Made by a program: the position numbers and the translations under genes. A stretch of DNA of 64,000 nt from JAJFUE01 sp039683515 (lineage in GTDB: Bacteria > Sumerlaeota > Sumerlaeia > MVZB01): the NCBI GenBank assembly GCA_039683515.1, contig JBDKRG010000030.1:1-64000 (forward strand). Reading direction: 5' to 3'. The notes under the pieces were generated by a model. It searched no databases and was not told the DNA's origin. It saw only the letters and a program-made list of their open reading frames with translations. This document shows positions 16,812 to 26,151 of this stretch, piece by piece (position 1 is the first letter of the stretch; each line of letters begins with the position of its first letter).

Positions 16812-16896
16812 GGATTTTGTCAAAATGTTATAGTAATGTATCAGTTTGAGAATACGGCCGTGCGCCGTCCGAATGACATCGGGCAGGAAGACATAC

Positions 16897-18585
<1,689 letters not shown>

Positions 18586-18588
18586 AAA

Positions 18589-18716
18589 TACAAAATCCTA
18601 AATTCTAATATCGAAATCCTAAACAAATTCGAAATTAGAATTTTCCAAGATGCGGACACACGTTTGGGAATTTGCAATTTAGGATTTGTTTAGGATTTCG
18701 ATATTAGGATTTCGGA
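18589..18716. repeat. AT-rich inverted repeat of the GGATTTCGATATTAGG family
   Basis: The left half has words AATCCTAAATTCTAATATCG. The right half carries their inverse (AATTTAGGATTTGTTTAGG, then TTTCGATATTAGGATTTCGG). It starts directly after the glnS stop and ends 20 nt before the hisD start. It is far more AT-rich than the genes on both sides. Confidence 0.75.
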
Positions 18717-18736
18717 TTTATGAAAAGGATTCTTCA

Positions 18737-20026
18737 ATGAAAATCTTCGAATGGCCGCGGCAGAAAAGTGACGTGACGGAATTCTTCGGCCAGGTCGCCG
18801 AGACGCCGGCCGATATCGAGAAGGCGGTCGACGCGATCATCGCCGACGTGCGCAAGGGGGGGGACAAGGCCGTCTCGCGCCTGATGGAGAAATTCGACCG
18901 CGTCAGGATCGAGCCGGGCCGGTTCGACGTGCCCAAGGAGAAGCTCGCGGAGGCGTGGGCGGCCGCGCCGAAGGGGCTCAAGCACGCACTCAAGACGGCG
19001 AAGAAACGCATCGAGGCGTTCCATAAGAAGCAGCGCTTGGCAGGCTGGGTGATGAACGACCCCGCGTTCGGCCGGATCGAGCAGCGCGTCCTGGCGCTCT
19101 CCCGCGTGGCGGTTTACGTCCCGGCCGGCAAGGCGCCGCTCGTCTCGACAGTTTTAATGAACGTCATCCCGGCGCAGGTGGCCGGGGTCGAGGAAATCAT
19201 CCTCGTGACGCCTCCGGGTCCCGACGGCTGGCCGAACCCCGGGATCCTCGCCGCGGCGCACCTCGTCGGCGTGGATCGGGTGTTGCGCGTCGGCGGCAGC
19301 CCGGCCATGCCGGCGCTTGCCTACGGCACCGAAACGATCCCGCGCGTCGACAAGGTCGTCGGCCCGGGGAATATTTTCGTCACCACCGCCAAGAAGCGGC
19401 TCTATGGCCGGTTCGACATCGAATCGACCGCCGGGCCGAGCGAGGTGCTGATCCTCGCCGACGAGACCGCCAACCTGGAATACATCGCGGCCGACATGCT
19501 CGCCCAGGCCGAGCACGACGGCAACAACCCGGCCGGCGCGGTCCTGATCGGCGGCGGCAAGCGGCGCGCCGCGGCCCTGGCGAAGGAAATCGCGCGGCAG
19601 TGCGCGCTCCTTTCGCGCAGCGACCTGGCCGCCTCGTCGCTCGATCGTTGGGGATATATTATTAGCGCCAGGACCGCCGAGCAGGCGCTCGAGCTGGCCG
19701 ACATGAAAGCCCCCGAGCATTTGGAGATCGTGACCAAAACCGCGCGGCAAATGGCGGGGAAGGTGCGCCATGCCGGCGCCGTGTTCGTCGGGCCGTGGAC
19801 GCCCGAGCCGGTCGGCGACTACATCGCCGGCCCGAACCACACGCTGCCGACGGGCGGGACGGCGCGGTTCTTCTCGCCGCTGAGCGTCTGGTCGTTCTAC
19901 CGGACGAGCCACACGGTCGAGGCGAGCCGCAAGGGGCTGATGAGCCTGGCGAACGATATCGTCACGCTCGCCGAGTCCGAGCAGCTCACGGCCCACGCCC
20001 AGTCGGTCAAAGTGCGGACAAAATAA
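18737..20026 (+). CDS. hisD: Histidinol dehydrogenase
   Basis: The protein has 429 residues, the usual length. The ATG follows AAAGGA; the upstream in-frame extension is translated repeat. Signatures: VAVYVPAGKAPLVSTVLMNVIPAQVAGV, GPGNIFVTTAKK, GPSEVLILADE, the zinc-binding AQAEHD segment, EHLEIVTK and the GPNHTLPTGGTARF motif. It catalyses the last two steps of histidine synthesis using NAD and zinc. No other his genes are in the window, so it is separated from the rest of the pathway or has been recruited for another dehydrogenation. The stop codon directly touches an inverted-repeat element. Confidence 0.95.
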   Translation: MKIFEWPRQKSDVTEFFGQVAETPADIEKAVDAIIADVRKGGDKAVSRLMEKFDRVRIEPGRFDVPKEKLAEAWAAAPKGLKHALKTAKKRIEAFHKKQRLAGWVMNDPAFGRIEQRVLALSRVAVYVPAGKAPLVSTVLMNVIPAQVAGVEEIILVTPPGPDGWPNPGILAAAHLVGVDRVLRVGGSPAMPALAYGTETIPRVDKVVGPGNIFVTTAKKRLYGRFDIESTAGPSEVLILADETANLEYIAADMLAQAEHDGNNPAGAVLIGGGKRRAAALAKEIARQCALLSRSDLAASSLDRWGYIISARTAEQALELADMKAPEHLEIVTKTARQMAGKVRHAGAVFVGPWTPEPVGDYIAGPNHTLPTGGTARFFSPLSVWSFYRTSHTVEASRKGLMSLANDIVTLAESEQLTAHAQSVKVRTK

Positions 20027-20102
20027 TTTGAACCACGGAGACACGGAACCACTGAGAATTCGGGGACTTATTCTCCGTGCCTCGGTGTCTCCGTGGTTCA
20101 AA
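20027..20102. repeat. CCACGGAGACACGG inverted-repeat element, copy 2
   Basis: Arms beginning TTTGAACCACGGAGACAC and ending GTGTCTCCGTGGTTCAAA pair over about 33 nt with a few mismatches, with a loop at about 20060-20069. The element starts at the base after the hisD stop codon. Confidence 0.8.
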
Positions 20103-20197
20103 TTCAATTGGCTCATTTTCCGCTTTCTTGCTAGGATGCGTTAACCGATTCGTGGGTTGACCCACCAGATCGGCGCCAGAGGAGGTTCACAGCAGCC

Positions 20198-20500
20198 ATG
20201 CCGACGTATGAGTATGAATGTAAAGCCTGTGGTCACACGTTTGAGTTGCGCCAGTCGATGAGCGCCAAACCGATCACCGAATGCCCCAAATGCAAGAAAA
20301 ACAGCGTCAAGCGCCTGATCGGCGCGGGCGCCGGCGTGATCTTCAAGGGTTCGGGCTTCTACCAGACCGATTACAAGCACAAGGGGACGACCTGCGCGAC
20401 GAGCTCGTGCCCGGCCGGCGATTCGAGCGAGAAAAAGTCCGACTCGCCCGCCCCGCCGTGCCCGGCCGCGGACTCCTGTCCGTGCGCCAAAAAGGACTAG
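20198..20500 (+). CDS. FmdB-family zinc-ribbon regulatory protein
   Basis: The protein has 100 residues. It opens MPTYEYECKACGHTFE, has ITECPKCKKNSVKRLI, and so carries the CxxC...CxxC zinc ribbon of the FmdB/CxxC_CXXC_SSSS family. It continues GAGVIFKGSGFYQTDY, the usual second motif, and ends in a Ser/Pro/Cys-rich tail with further Cys residues. GGAGG lies upstream of the ATG. Function of the family is not well established. A terminator follows. Confidence 0.92.
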   Translation: MPTYEYECKACGHTFELRQSMSAKPITECPKCKKNSVKRLIGAGAGVIFKGSGFYQTDYKHKGTTCATSSCPAGDSSEKKSDSPAPPCPAADSCPCAKKD

Positions 20501-20547
20501 GAAAAGGACGCAAAGGACTTAAGGGGCCAAAAATAATTAATTCGAGT

Positions 20548-20578
20548 GGGCAGGTTGCTTCGGCAGCCTGCCCTTTTT
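20548..20578 (+). terminator. Rho-independent terminator after the FmdB gene
   Basis: GGGCAGGTTGC pairs with GCAGCCTGCCC (one wobble) around a TTCG tetraloop and is followed by TTTTTGTTTTTG. Confidence 0.85.
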
Positions 20579-20694
20579 GTTTTTGTTTCGGTTGCGGATG
20601 GGCGGGAGCTGGCTATATGTTGGGGCAGGGTCATCGATGGCGGTAGGATTTTCGATTCCGATGACGAGCACGAGCACGATTTAAAGGGGACGAC

Positions 20695-22119
20695 ATGAAG
20701 AACAAAATGGAGATGATGTTCACCGGCGCGGCCCACGAGACGACGGGCTCCCGCCACCTGCTGATGGTCAACGGCCGCCAGGTGCTGCTCGATTGCGGTC
20801 TCTACCAGGGCCACCGCAAGGACACGTTCGAGCGCAACCTGAACTTCCCGTTCGATCCCCAGCGGCTCCATGCCGTCGTTCTTTCGCACGCCCACATCGA
20901 CCACTCCGGCAACCTGCCCAACCTGACGCGCAAGGGGTTCGCCGGGCCGATCTACTGCACGCCCGCGACCGAGGACCTGTGCCGGGTGATGCTCCGCGAC
21001 AGCGCCTACATCCAGGAACGCGACGCCGAGTGGGTGACCAAGCTCAACCGCAAGCGCGGCCGCAACGGCAACGGCAAGGCCGAGCCGCTCTACACGATCG
21101 AGGACGCCGACAACTGCATGGAGCAGTTCGAGAGCATCCCCTACCACCGCCAGTTCGACATCGACTCGGACATCCAGGGCTTTTTCTACGACGCCGGGCA
21201 CATCCTCGGCTCGGCCTCGATCGTGCTCGACGTCCGCCGCGGCGAGCAGGTCAACCGGCTCGTGTTCAGCGGCGACATCGGCCGCGTCGACCTCCCCCTG
21301 CTGCGCGACCCGGAGATCCCGCACAACGTCGACTGGCTGATCATGGAGTCGACCTACGGCGCGCGCCTGCACAAGGACATCAACTACGCCAAGGAGGAGC
21401 TGCGCTCCACGGTCGAGCGCGTCGCCGCGCGCGGCGGCAAGATCATCGTCCCCAGCTTCTCGGTCGAGCGCACGCAGGAGATCATCTATTACCTCAACCA
21501 GCTGACCGACGAGGGGCGCCTGGCGCCGATCCCGGTCTACGTCGACAGCCCGCTGGCGGTCAACGTCACCGAGATCTTCCGCATGCACCCGGAGTGCTTC
21601 GACGAGGAAGCCCGCAAGTGGGTCACCGAGGACAAGGACCCGTTCGGCTTCTACCGGCTCACCTACACGCGCACGGCCGAGGAAAGCAAGAACCTGAACA
21701 ACGTCAGCTTCCCGTGCATGATCATCTCGGCCTCGGGCATGTGCGAGGCCGGGCGCATCCGGCACCACCTGCGCAACTCGATCGAGGACGGCCGCAACGC
21801 CATCGTGTTCGTCGGCTACCAGGCCGAAGGGACGCTCGGCCGCGCCATCGTCGAGCGCAAGCCGGAGGTCAACATCTTCGGCGAGCCGTTCCGCGTGCGC
21901 GCCGAGGTCGTGACGCTCAACTCGTTCAGCGCCCACGCCGACCAGAACGACCTGGTCAACTACGCGAAGACGGTCAAGGAAAACAGCAGCCGTCTCCGGA
22001 AGATCTTCCTCGTCCACGGCGAGACCGATGGCCTGAACACGCTCGCCGAGCGGATCCGCGGCGAGGTCGGCGTCGAGGTCGCCATCCCCGACCGCGGCGA
22101 AAAGCTGGAACTGGACTAA
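20695..22119 (+). CDS. Metallo-beta-lactamase/beta-CASP ribonuclease (CPSF/YSH1-like)
   Basis: The protein has 474 residues. Metallo-beta-lactamase motifs: LDCGLYQG, LSHAHIDHSG (the HxHxDH metal site), DAGHILGSA and the VFSGDIGR Asp. The beta-CASP insertion follows, with IVPSFSVERTQEI, SASGMCEAGRIRHHL and, near the C-terminus, LNSFSAHADQ and VHGE. Known relatives cleave or trim RNA from inside or the 5'/3' end. It starts 17 nt after an AGGGGA ribosome site. It is transcribed in the same direction as the FmdB gene but after a terminator. Confidence 0.93.
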   Translation: MKNKMEMMFTGAAHETTGSRHLLMVNGRQVLLDCGLYQGHRKDTFERNLNFPFDPQRLHAVVLSHAHIDHSGNLPNLTRKGFAGPIYCTPATEDLCRVMLRDSAYIQERDAEWVTKLNRKRGRNGNGKAEPLYTIEDADNCMEQFESIPYHRQFDIDSDIQGFFYDAGHILGSASIVLDVRRGEQVNRLVFSGDIGRVDLPLLRDPEIPHNVDWLIMESTYGARLHKDINYAKEELRSTVERVAARGGKIIVPSFSVERTQEIIYYLNQLTDEGRLAPIPVYVDSPLAVNVTEIFRMHPECFDEEARKWVTEDKDPFGFYRLTYTRTAEESKNLNNVSFPCMIISASGMCEAGRIRHHLRNSIEDGRNAIVFVGYQAEGTLGRAIVERKPEVNIFGEPFRVRAEVVTLNSFSAHADQNDLVNYAKTVKENSSRLRKIFLVHGETDGLNTLAERIRGEVGVEVAIPDRGEKLELD

Positions 22120-22268
22120 GGCTATCGTTCGGATCCGTCGGATCGGCCGAATTGTCAGTTGATGAAACGGCGTGCTTCGCGCCGCGTAAGCGTGCTTTGC
22201 GGCCGCCGTTGATGTATTTGTGGGTTTGTGACAAATCGCTGAAATTCTCTCGCCGAAAGGATCCGCTC

Positions 22269-25200
22269 ATGAAGCTCATCATCAGCCTGGTGGCGGCTTT
22301 GTCGCTGGCCGGGTGCGCGCTGGCGCCTGGCTCCAGATCCCAGGCCTCGGCCGCGCAGGACATGGTCGCCTGCTCGATCCACGACGACTTCGAGAGCGGC
22401 GAGCTTTGGGGCTGGGAGTCGTACCCGTGGGCGCAGGACATCGGCTACGAGCCGTGGACGGTTCCGCAGAAGCAGCCGACCCACAACGGCAGCAAATACT
22501 CGCTGGCCAAGATCCAGAAGCCCAACGACGACGTGGAGCTGTGGGAGGGGTTCATCAAGCGGCTGGAGGGGGTCTACACCGCCGACGGCACCCGCTTCAA
22601 GATCGCCGTGTTCCTGATGTCGGACCGGAAGGCGAAGGAACTCGAGCTGTCGATCTGCCTCGCCGACGGCCGCCGGTATTTCCACGCCGTGAAGAACGCC
22701 GAGGCGGGGCGCTGGCTCGAGCTCGACGTGCCGGTCGGCGCTTTCACGATGGACGGCAAGAGGCTGGGCGGCGGCGAACAGATCCAGGCCGTCACGGTCA
22801 AGGCGTTCTACCCGGTCGTCTCGCACCTGATGAGCTACACGATCCTGATCGACGATTTCTCGCTGAACGCGCGGCGCCCGCGCCGGTTCGTCGGGGTCGA
22901 GCCCAAATCGACCACGTTCGAGCTCTACGGCTACTCCGTGCTGAACAAGCACTTCTTTCACGGCGACAAGATGGGCCTCACGGTCGAGGCCGAGGGCTCC
23001 GGCCCGGTGCGCGGCGTGACGTGCGATCTGCTCGACCCCTCCGGCAAGGCGGTCGTGAGCGGCGTCCCGATGAAGCGGTGCCTCGGCGGCTGGACCCACG
23101 ACGACATCCACACGTTCACGCCCTCCGATCCGCGCGGGCAGTGGACGGTCAAATTCAGCGGCAAGGCGTTGAGCGGCCGGCAGGTCGCGTGGGGCATGCG
23201 GTTCCTGATGCCGGGCAAAAAAATCACCCCGGCGGACCACCCGCGCGTCATGCTCGACACGGACGAAATGGCCGCGCTGAAAGCCGAGAATTCGGCCGAG
23301 TCCAAGGCGCTGCTCGCCACGCTCACGCCGCGGCTCCAGAACCTCGACATCGGCAAGATCAACGAAGAGATCCCGGCCGAGCCGCCCGAGTCGCTCACCG
23401 GCGGGCCGTTCGCCAAGGGCGCCAGCGGCGACAACGAGACCGGCGCCCCCGGCGTGCTTGCCCGCTACGCCCTGGCCGGCGCGCAGCGCTACGCGTTCGG
23501 CGGCGACGAAGAGGCCGGCCGCAAAGCCAAGGCGGCGCTCCTCAAGGTCTGCGCCTTCAGCAAGTGGAACACCGACTGGCACGAGTCGCGCGGCATGCAC
23601 CTGTATTACCCGGTCGCGTCGCAGGTGATCGGGCCGGTCGGCAAGGCCTACGACCTGCTCTACCCGCTCATGACCGAACAGGAACGGGCGGCGGCGCGCG
23701 CGGGGATCATGAAAAACGCGCTCATCCCGTGCTACCGCGACCTGTGCGAACAGAACCGCATGCCGTCGAGCGTGACCAACCACATCGCGGTCATGGTGAC
23801 GGGTCTCGTCCAGGCCGGCGTGGCGATCTACGGCGACGACCCCGAGAACCCCTCCTGCGAGCCGTACCTGTCGGGCATCCTCGCCAAGACGAAGCAGTTC
23901 ATCGACCGCACGTATTACCCCGACGGCGGCTACGGCGAGCCGACGACCTACCAGGACATGGCGACGCGCGACATCGTCGAGGTGTGCGACATTCTCGAAA
24001 AGAATTTCGGGATCGACTACACGACGACGACGAACCTCAAGGACACGTGGCTCTACCCGCTGTACGTGATGTATACGAACGGCCGCTACCCGGACTTCGG
24101 CGACGTCTCGATGTCGTACAGCCCCTACGGCGCGGTCTACCGCTGGCTGTCGTACCGCACGAAGAACCCGTACACCTATTACTTTACGCAAAAGGCGACG
24201 GCCGGCCAGCAGCGGCGCGGCAATCCGCTGAACGCGCGCCTCTGGAAAATCGAGGGCGTGACGCCGAAAAGCCGCGATGAGCTGGTGCCGTCGCGCCTGT
24301 TCCCCGTCAAGGGGCACATGGTCATGCGCTCGGGCTGGAAGGACGACGGCATGATCCTCGTCTTCAAGGCCGGGCCGAACTCGAACCACTACCACGCCGA
24401 CCAGGGCACGTTCCAGCTGATGATGAACGGCGAGGAACTGCTGAGCGACGCGGGGCACGGCTCGAGCTACTACGCCAACCTGTTCTACCCGTGCTATTAC
24501 ACACAGCCGATCGGGCACAACTGCATGCTGATCGACGGCGACGCCGAGAGCCAGGTCCCCGGCGACTATGAAATCGGGATACCCGCGCTGCGGAACTACC
24601 CGCGCATGCTCCACTCGTTCGGCGGCTGGAAGGCGGCCGAGGCCGAGGGCGACCTGACGAGCGTCTACAAGGGCAAGGTGCAGCAATACACGCGCTCGAT
24701 CCTTTACATGCAGCCGGACGTGGTCTTCCTGTACGACAAGGTGAAAAGCAAGGACCCGCACGCGTACAGCTGGCTGTTTCACGCCGAGCACACCGACGGC
24801 GAAAGCTCGATCGCGGGCGACGTCGCCAGCTTCGACGTCACGCGCACGCGCTCGAGCCTGCGCGTCGACGTCCTGGCGCCGCAAATGCGCGGCGGCGGCG
24901 GCCGGCGCGGCCCGATCCGCGACTCCGACCGCAACGAGAGCTACATCACGCTGCGGGGCGCGGAAGAGACCGGCGACGCCGAGTTCCTGGCGGTCCTGCT
25001 GCCGAGCGCCTCGGCCAATCCCCCGCAGGCCGTCTCGACGCTCCTCACGCCGGCCGGCTGGACCGGGGCGAAAGTGGAAAAGGGAGGGACGACGACGATC
25101 GCCATGTTCCGCAAGGCGGACATGGACCGGCAGGTCACGGTCGAAGGCTTCTCGACCGACGCCGAACGGTTCTCGGCCGTGACCGACCCACAGGGCAACC

Positions 25201-25475
25201 TTACGCGCTTCTTCCTGCGCGGCAGCTGCTTCGGGAAAGGCAGCGGCCCGGAGTTCCTGAGCGCCAGGCATATCGCGGCCTCGGTGTCGTATGGAACCGG
25301 GGGCGTGGACATCGAGACCGAGTCCCGGTCGGCGAACGAGATCAAGCTGCGTGTCGACAAAGCCCCGGCGAGCGTGACGGTCGACAATCGGCCCGCGGAA
25401 TGCGCATACGACCAGCGGTCCGGCATGATCACGATCCCGGTCCCCGCGGGACATGCAAATGTGAAGGTGAATTAA
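22269..25475 (+). CDS. Secreted heparinase II/III-like lipoprotein
   Basis: The protein has 1068 residues from the ATG with GAAAGG upstream. It begins with a lipoprotein signal (AALSLAGC). Residues 40-200 form a carbohydrate-binding-like beta-sandwich. Residues 330-640 are an alpha-helical toroid. Residues 670 onward are the heparinase II/III beta-sheet domain, with the GPNSNHYHADQGTF segment holding the conserved His residues of the active-site face. The final 150 residues are beta-rich. Predicted role: lyase-type cleavage of uronic-acid-containing polysaccharide (alginate, ulvan-like or glycosaminoglycan-like). It fits with the acetyl esterase at 4.4 kb as part of a polysaccharide-scavenging lifestyle. 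A terminator follows. Confidence 0.85.
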   Translation: MKLIISLVAALSLAGCALAPGSRSQASAAQDMVACSIHDDFESGELWGWESYPWAQDIGYEPWTVPQKQPTHNGSKYSLAKIQKPNDDVELWEGFIKRLEGVYTADGTRFKIAVFLMSDRKAKELELSICLADGRRYFHAVKNAEAGRWLELDVPVGAFTMDGKRLGGGEQIQAVTVKAFYPVVSHLMSYTILIDDFSLNARRPRRFVGVEPKSTTFELYGYSVLNKHFFHGDKMGLTVEAEGSGPVRGVTCDLLDPSGKAVVSGVPMKRCLGGWTHDDIHTFTPSDPRGQWTVKFSGKALSGRQVAWGMRFLMPGKKITPADHPRVMLDTDEMAALKAENSAESKALLATLTPRLQNLDIGKINEEIPAEPPESLTGGPFAKGASGDNETGAPGVLARYALAGAQRYAFGGDEEAGRKAKAALLKVCAFSKWNTDWHESRGMHLYYPVASQVIGPVGKAYDLLYPLMTEQERAAARAGIMKNALIPCYRDLCEQNRMPSSVTNHIAVMVTGLVQAGVAIYGDDPENPSCEPYLSGILAKTKQFIDRTYYPDGGYGEPTTYQDMATRDIVEVCDILEKNFGIDYTTTTNLKDTWLYPLYVMYTNGRYPDFGDVSMSYSPYGAVYRWLSYRTKNPYTYYFTQKATAGQQRRGNPLNARLWKIEGVTPKSRDELVPSRLFPVKGHMVMRSGWKDDGMILVFKAGPNSNHYHADQGTFQLMMNGEELLSDAGHGSSYYANLFYPCYYTQPIGHNCMLIDGDAESQVPGDYEIGIPALRNYPRMLHSFGGWKAAEAEGDLTSVYKGKVQQYTRSILYMQPDVVFLYDKVKSKDPHAYSWLFHAEHTDGESSIAGDVASFDVTRTRSSLRVDVLAPQMRGGGGRRGPIRDSDRNESYITLRGAEETGDAEFLAVLLPSASANPPQAVSTLLTPAGWTGAKVEKGGTTTIAMFRKADMDRQVTVEGFSTDAERFSAVTDPQGNLTRFFLRGSCFGKGSGPEFLSARHIAASVSYGTGGVDIETESRSANEIKLRVDKAPASVTVDNRPAECAYDQRSGMITIPVPAGHANVKVN

Positions 25476-25482
25476 ACAGGTT

Positions 25483-25514
25483 CGGGAGTCCCGGCTTCAG
25501 CCGGGATCCCAAAC
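25483..25514. repeat. GGGAGTCCCGGC repeat after the lyase gene
   Basis: Hairpin GTCCCGGCTTCAGCCGGGAT with flanks GGGAG and CCCAAAC lies 8 nt after the lyase stop. A longer member of the family follows the helicase gene at 61232-61288. Confidence 0.6.
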
Positions 25515-25519
25515 AAGTC

Positions 25520-25555
25520 GCCCCCGGCCGGACAATTGCCGGCCGGGGGCTTTTT
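25520..25555 (+). terminator. Rho-independent terminator after the lyase gene
   Basis: GCCCCCGGCCGG pairs perfectly with CCGGCCGGGGGC around ACAATTG and is followed by TTTTTC. Confidence 0.92.
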
Positions 25556-25570
25556 CAAAAAACTTCCAAC

Positions 25571-25828
25571 TCACGCTGTCTCACGTTGAGCGTTTGTGTT
25601 GCGTTCCCGCCACCGGGCCTCGATCGTGTCCGCCGATAAATCCGCACCGCATTCCCATTCCAAAAAGTAACCGCCATTATGAATTTTTGAGAACTCAGAC
25701 GGGTCTTTGAGCGGCAAGAAAGCTTCATACTGCAAATAAGGCCTGAGGTCGAAAGTGCCAACCCGGCCATCGTCAGCAGTTATGGTCAAAACCCAATCGG
25801 GCTGGGGAGTTACTTGCACGATTTTCAT
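25571..25828 (-). CDS. DUF2442 protein
   Basis: The protein has 85 residues. The order VTPQPDWVLTITADDGRVGTFDLRPYL, then FLPLKDPSEFSKIH, then LEWECGADLSADTIEARW is the standard DUF2442 layout. In other genomes DUF2442 often sits beside DUF4160, as here: its ATG overlaps the stop of the DUF4160 gene in an ATGA. The pair behaves like a coupled two-gene module of toxin-antitoxin size, but no biochemical role is certain. It converges on the lyase terminator. Confidence 0.88.
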   Translation of the reverse strand: MKIVQVTPQPDWVLTITADDGRVGTFDLRPYLQYEAFLPLKDPSEFSKIHNGGYFLEWECGADLSADTIEARWRERNTNAQRETA

Positions 25829-26097
25829 TGGTCAAGTCCCTTAATCGGAAATGGCGATTTACCATTTACAGCCAGATTCCAGTCCGCGAGCAAATCTTCC
25901 TGATGAATTTCGATCCATGCAACTACGAGTTTATGTTTGCTTGGCGGTAATCCTCCAGCCAAAAGCGAGCCATCCTGAATAGAGTATACTGCAACTTGGC
26001 CCTGATAATCGGCATGCAAATGAGGGATGTGATGTTTTTCGATGTCTCGAAAAAACATTCTGATCAAAATACCGTAAAACATTGAGATTGTAGGCAT
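25825..26097 (-). CDS. DUF4160 protein
   Basis: The protein has 90 residues. PTISMFYGILIRMFFRD followed by HHIPHLHADYQGQVAVYSI and SKHKLVVAWIEIHQEDLLADW is characteristic of DUF4160. The conserved HxPHxHA motif looks like a metal or catalytic site. It is the upstream partner of the DUF2442 gene with 4-nt overlap. Both genes have lower GC than their neighbours, which suggests acquisition as a unit. Confidence 0.88.
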   Translation of the reverse strand: MPTISMFYGILIRMFFRDIEKHHIPHLHADYQGQVAVYSIQDGSLLAGGLPPSKHKLVVAWIEIHQEDLLADWNLAVNGKSPFPIKGLDQ

Positions 26098-26151
26098 CAG
26101 GTCACTTCCGCTTGAGAAATATATTCATCCGCCAATTGGGTCAAAGCAACC

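Noticed and set aside
16813..16896. Sigma70 promoter for glnS with TATAGT near 16830
   Set aside because: A -10-like TATAGT is present but no reasonable -35 lies 16-18 nt upstream, so I did not annotate it.
20793..25475. A 1560-residue frame joining the beta-CASP gene and the lyase
   Set aside because: The first 490 residues are an out-of-frame shadow of the beta-CASP gene; the true lyase starts at 22269 with a lipoprotein signal and ribosome site.
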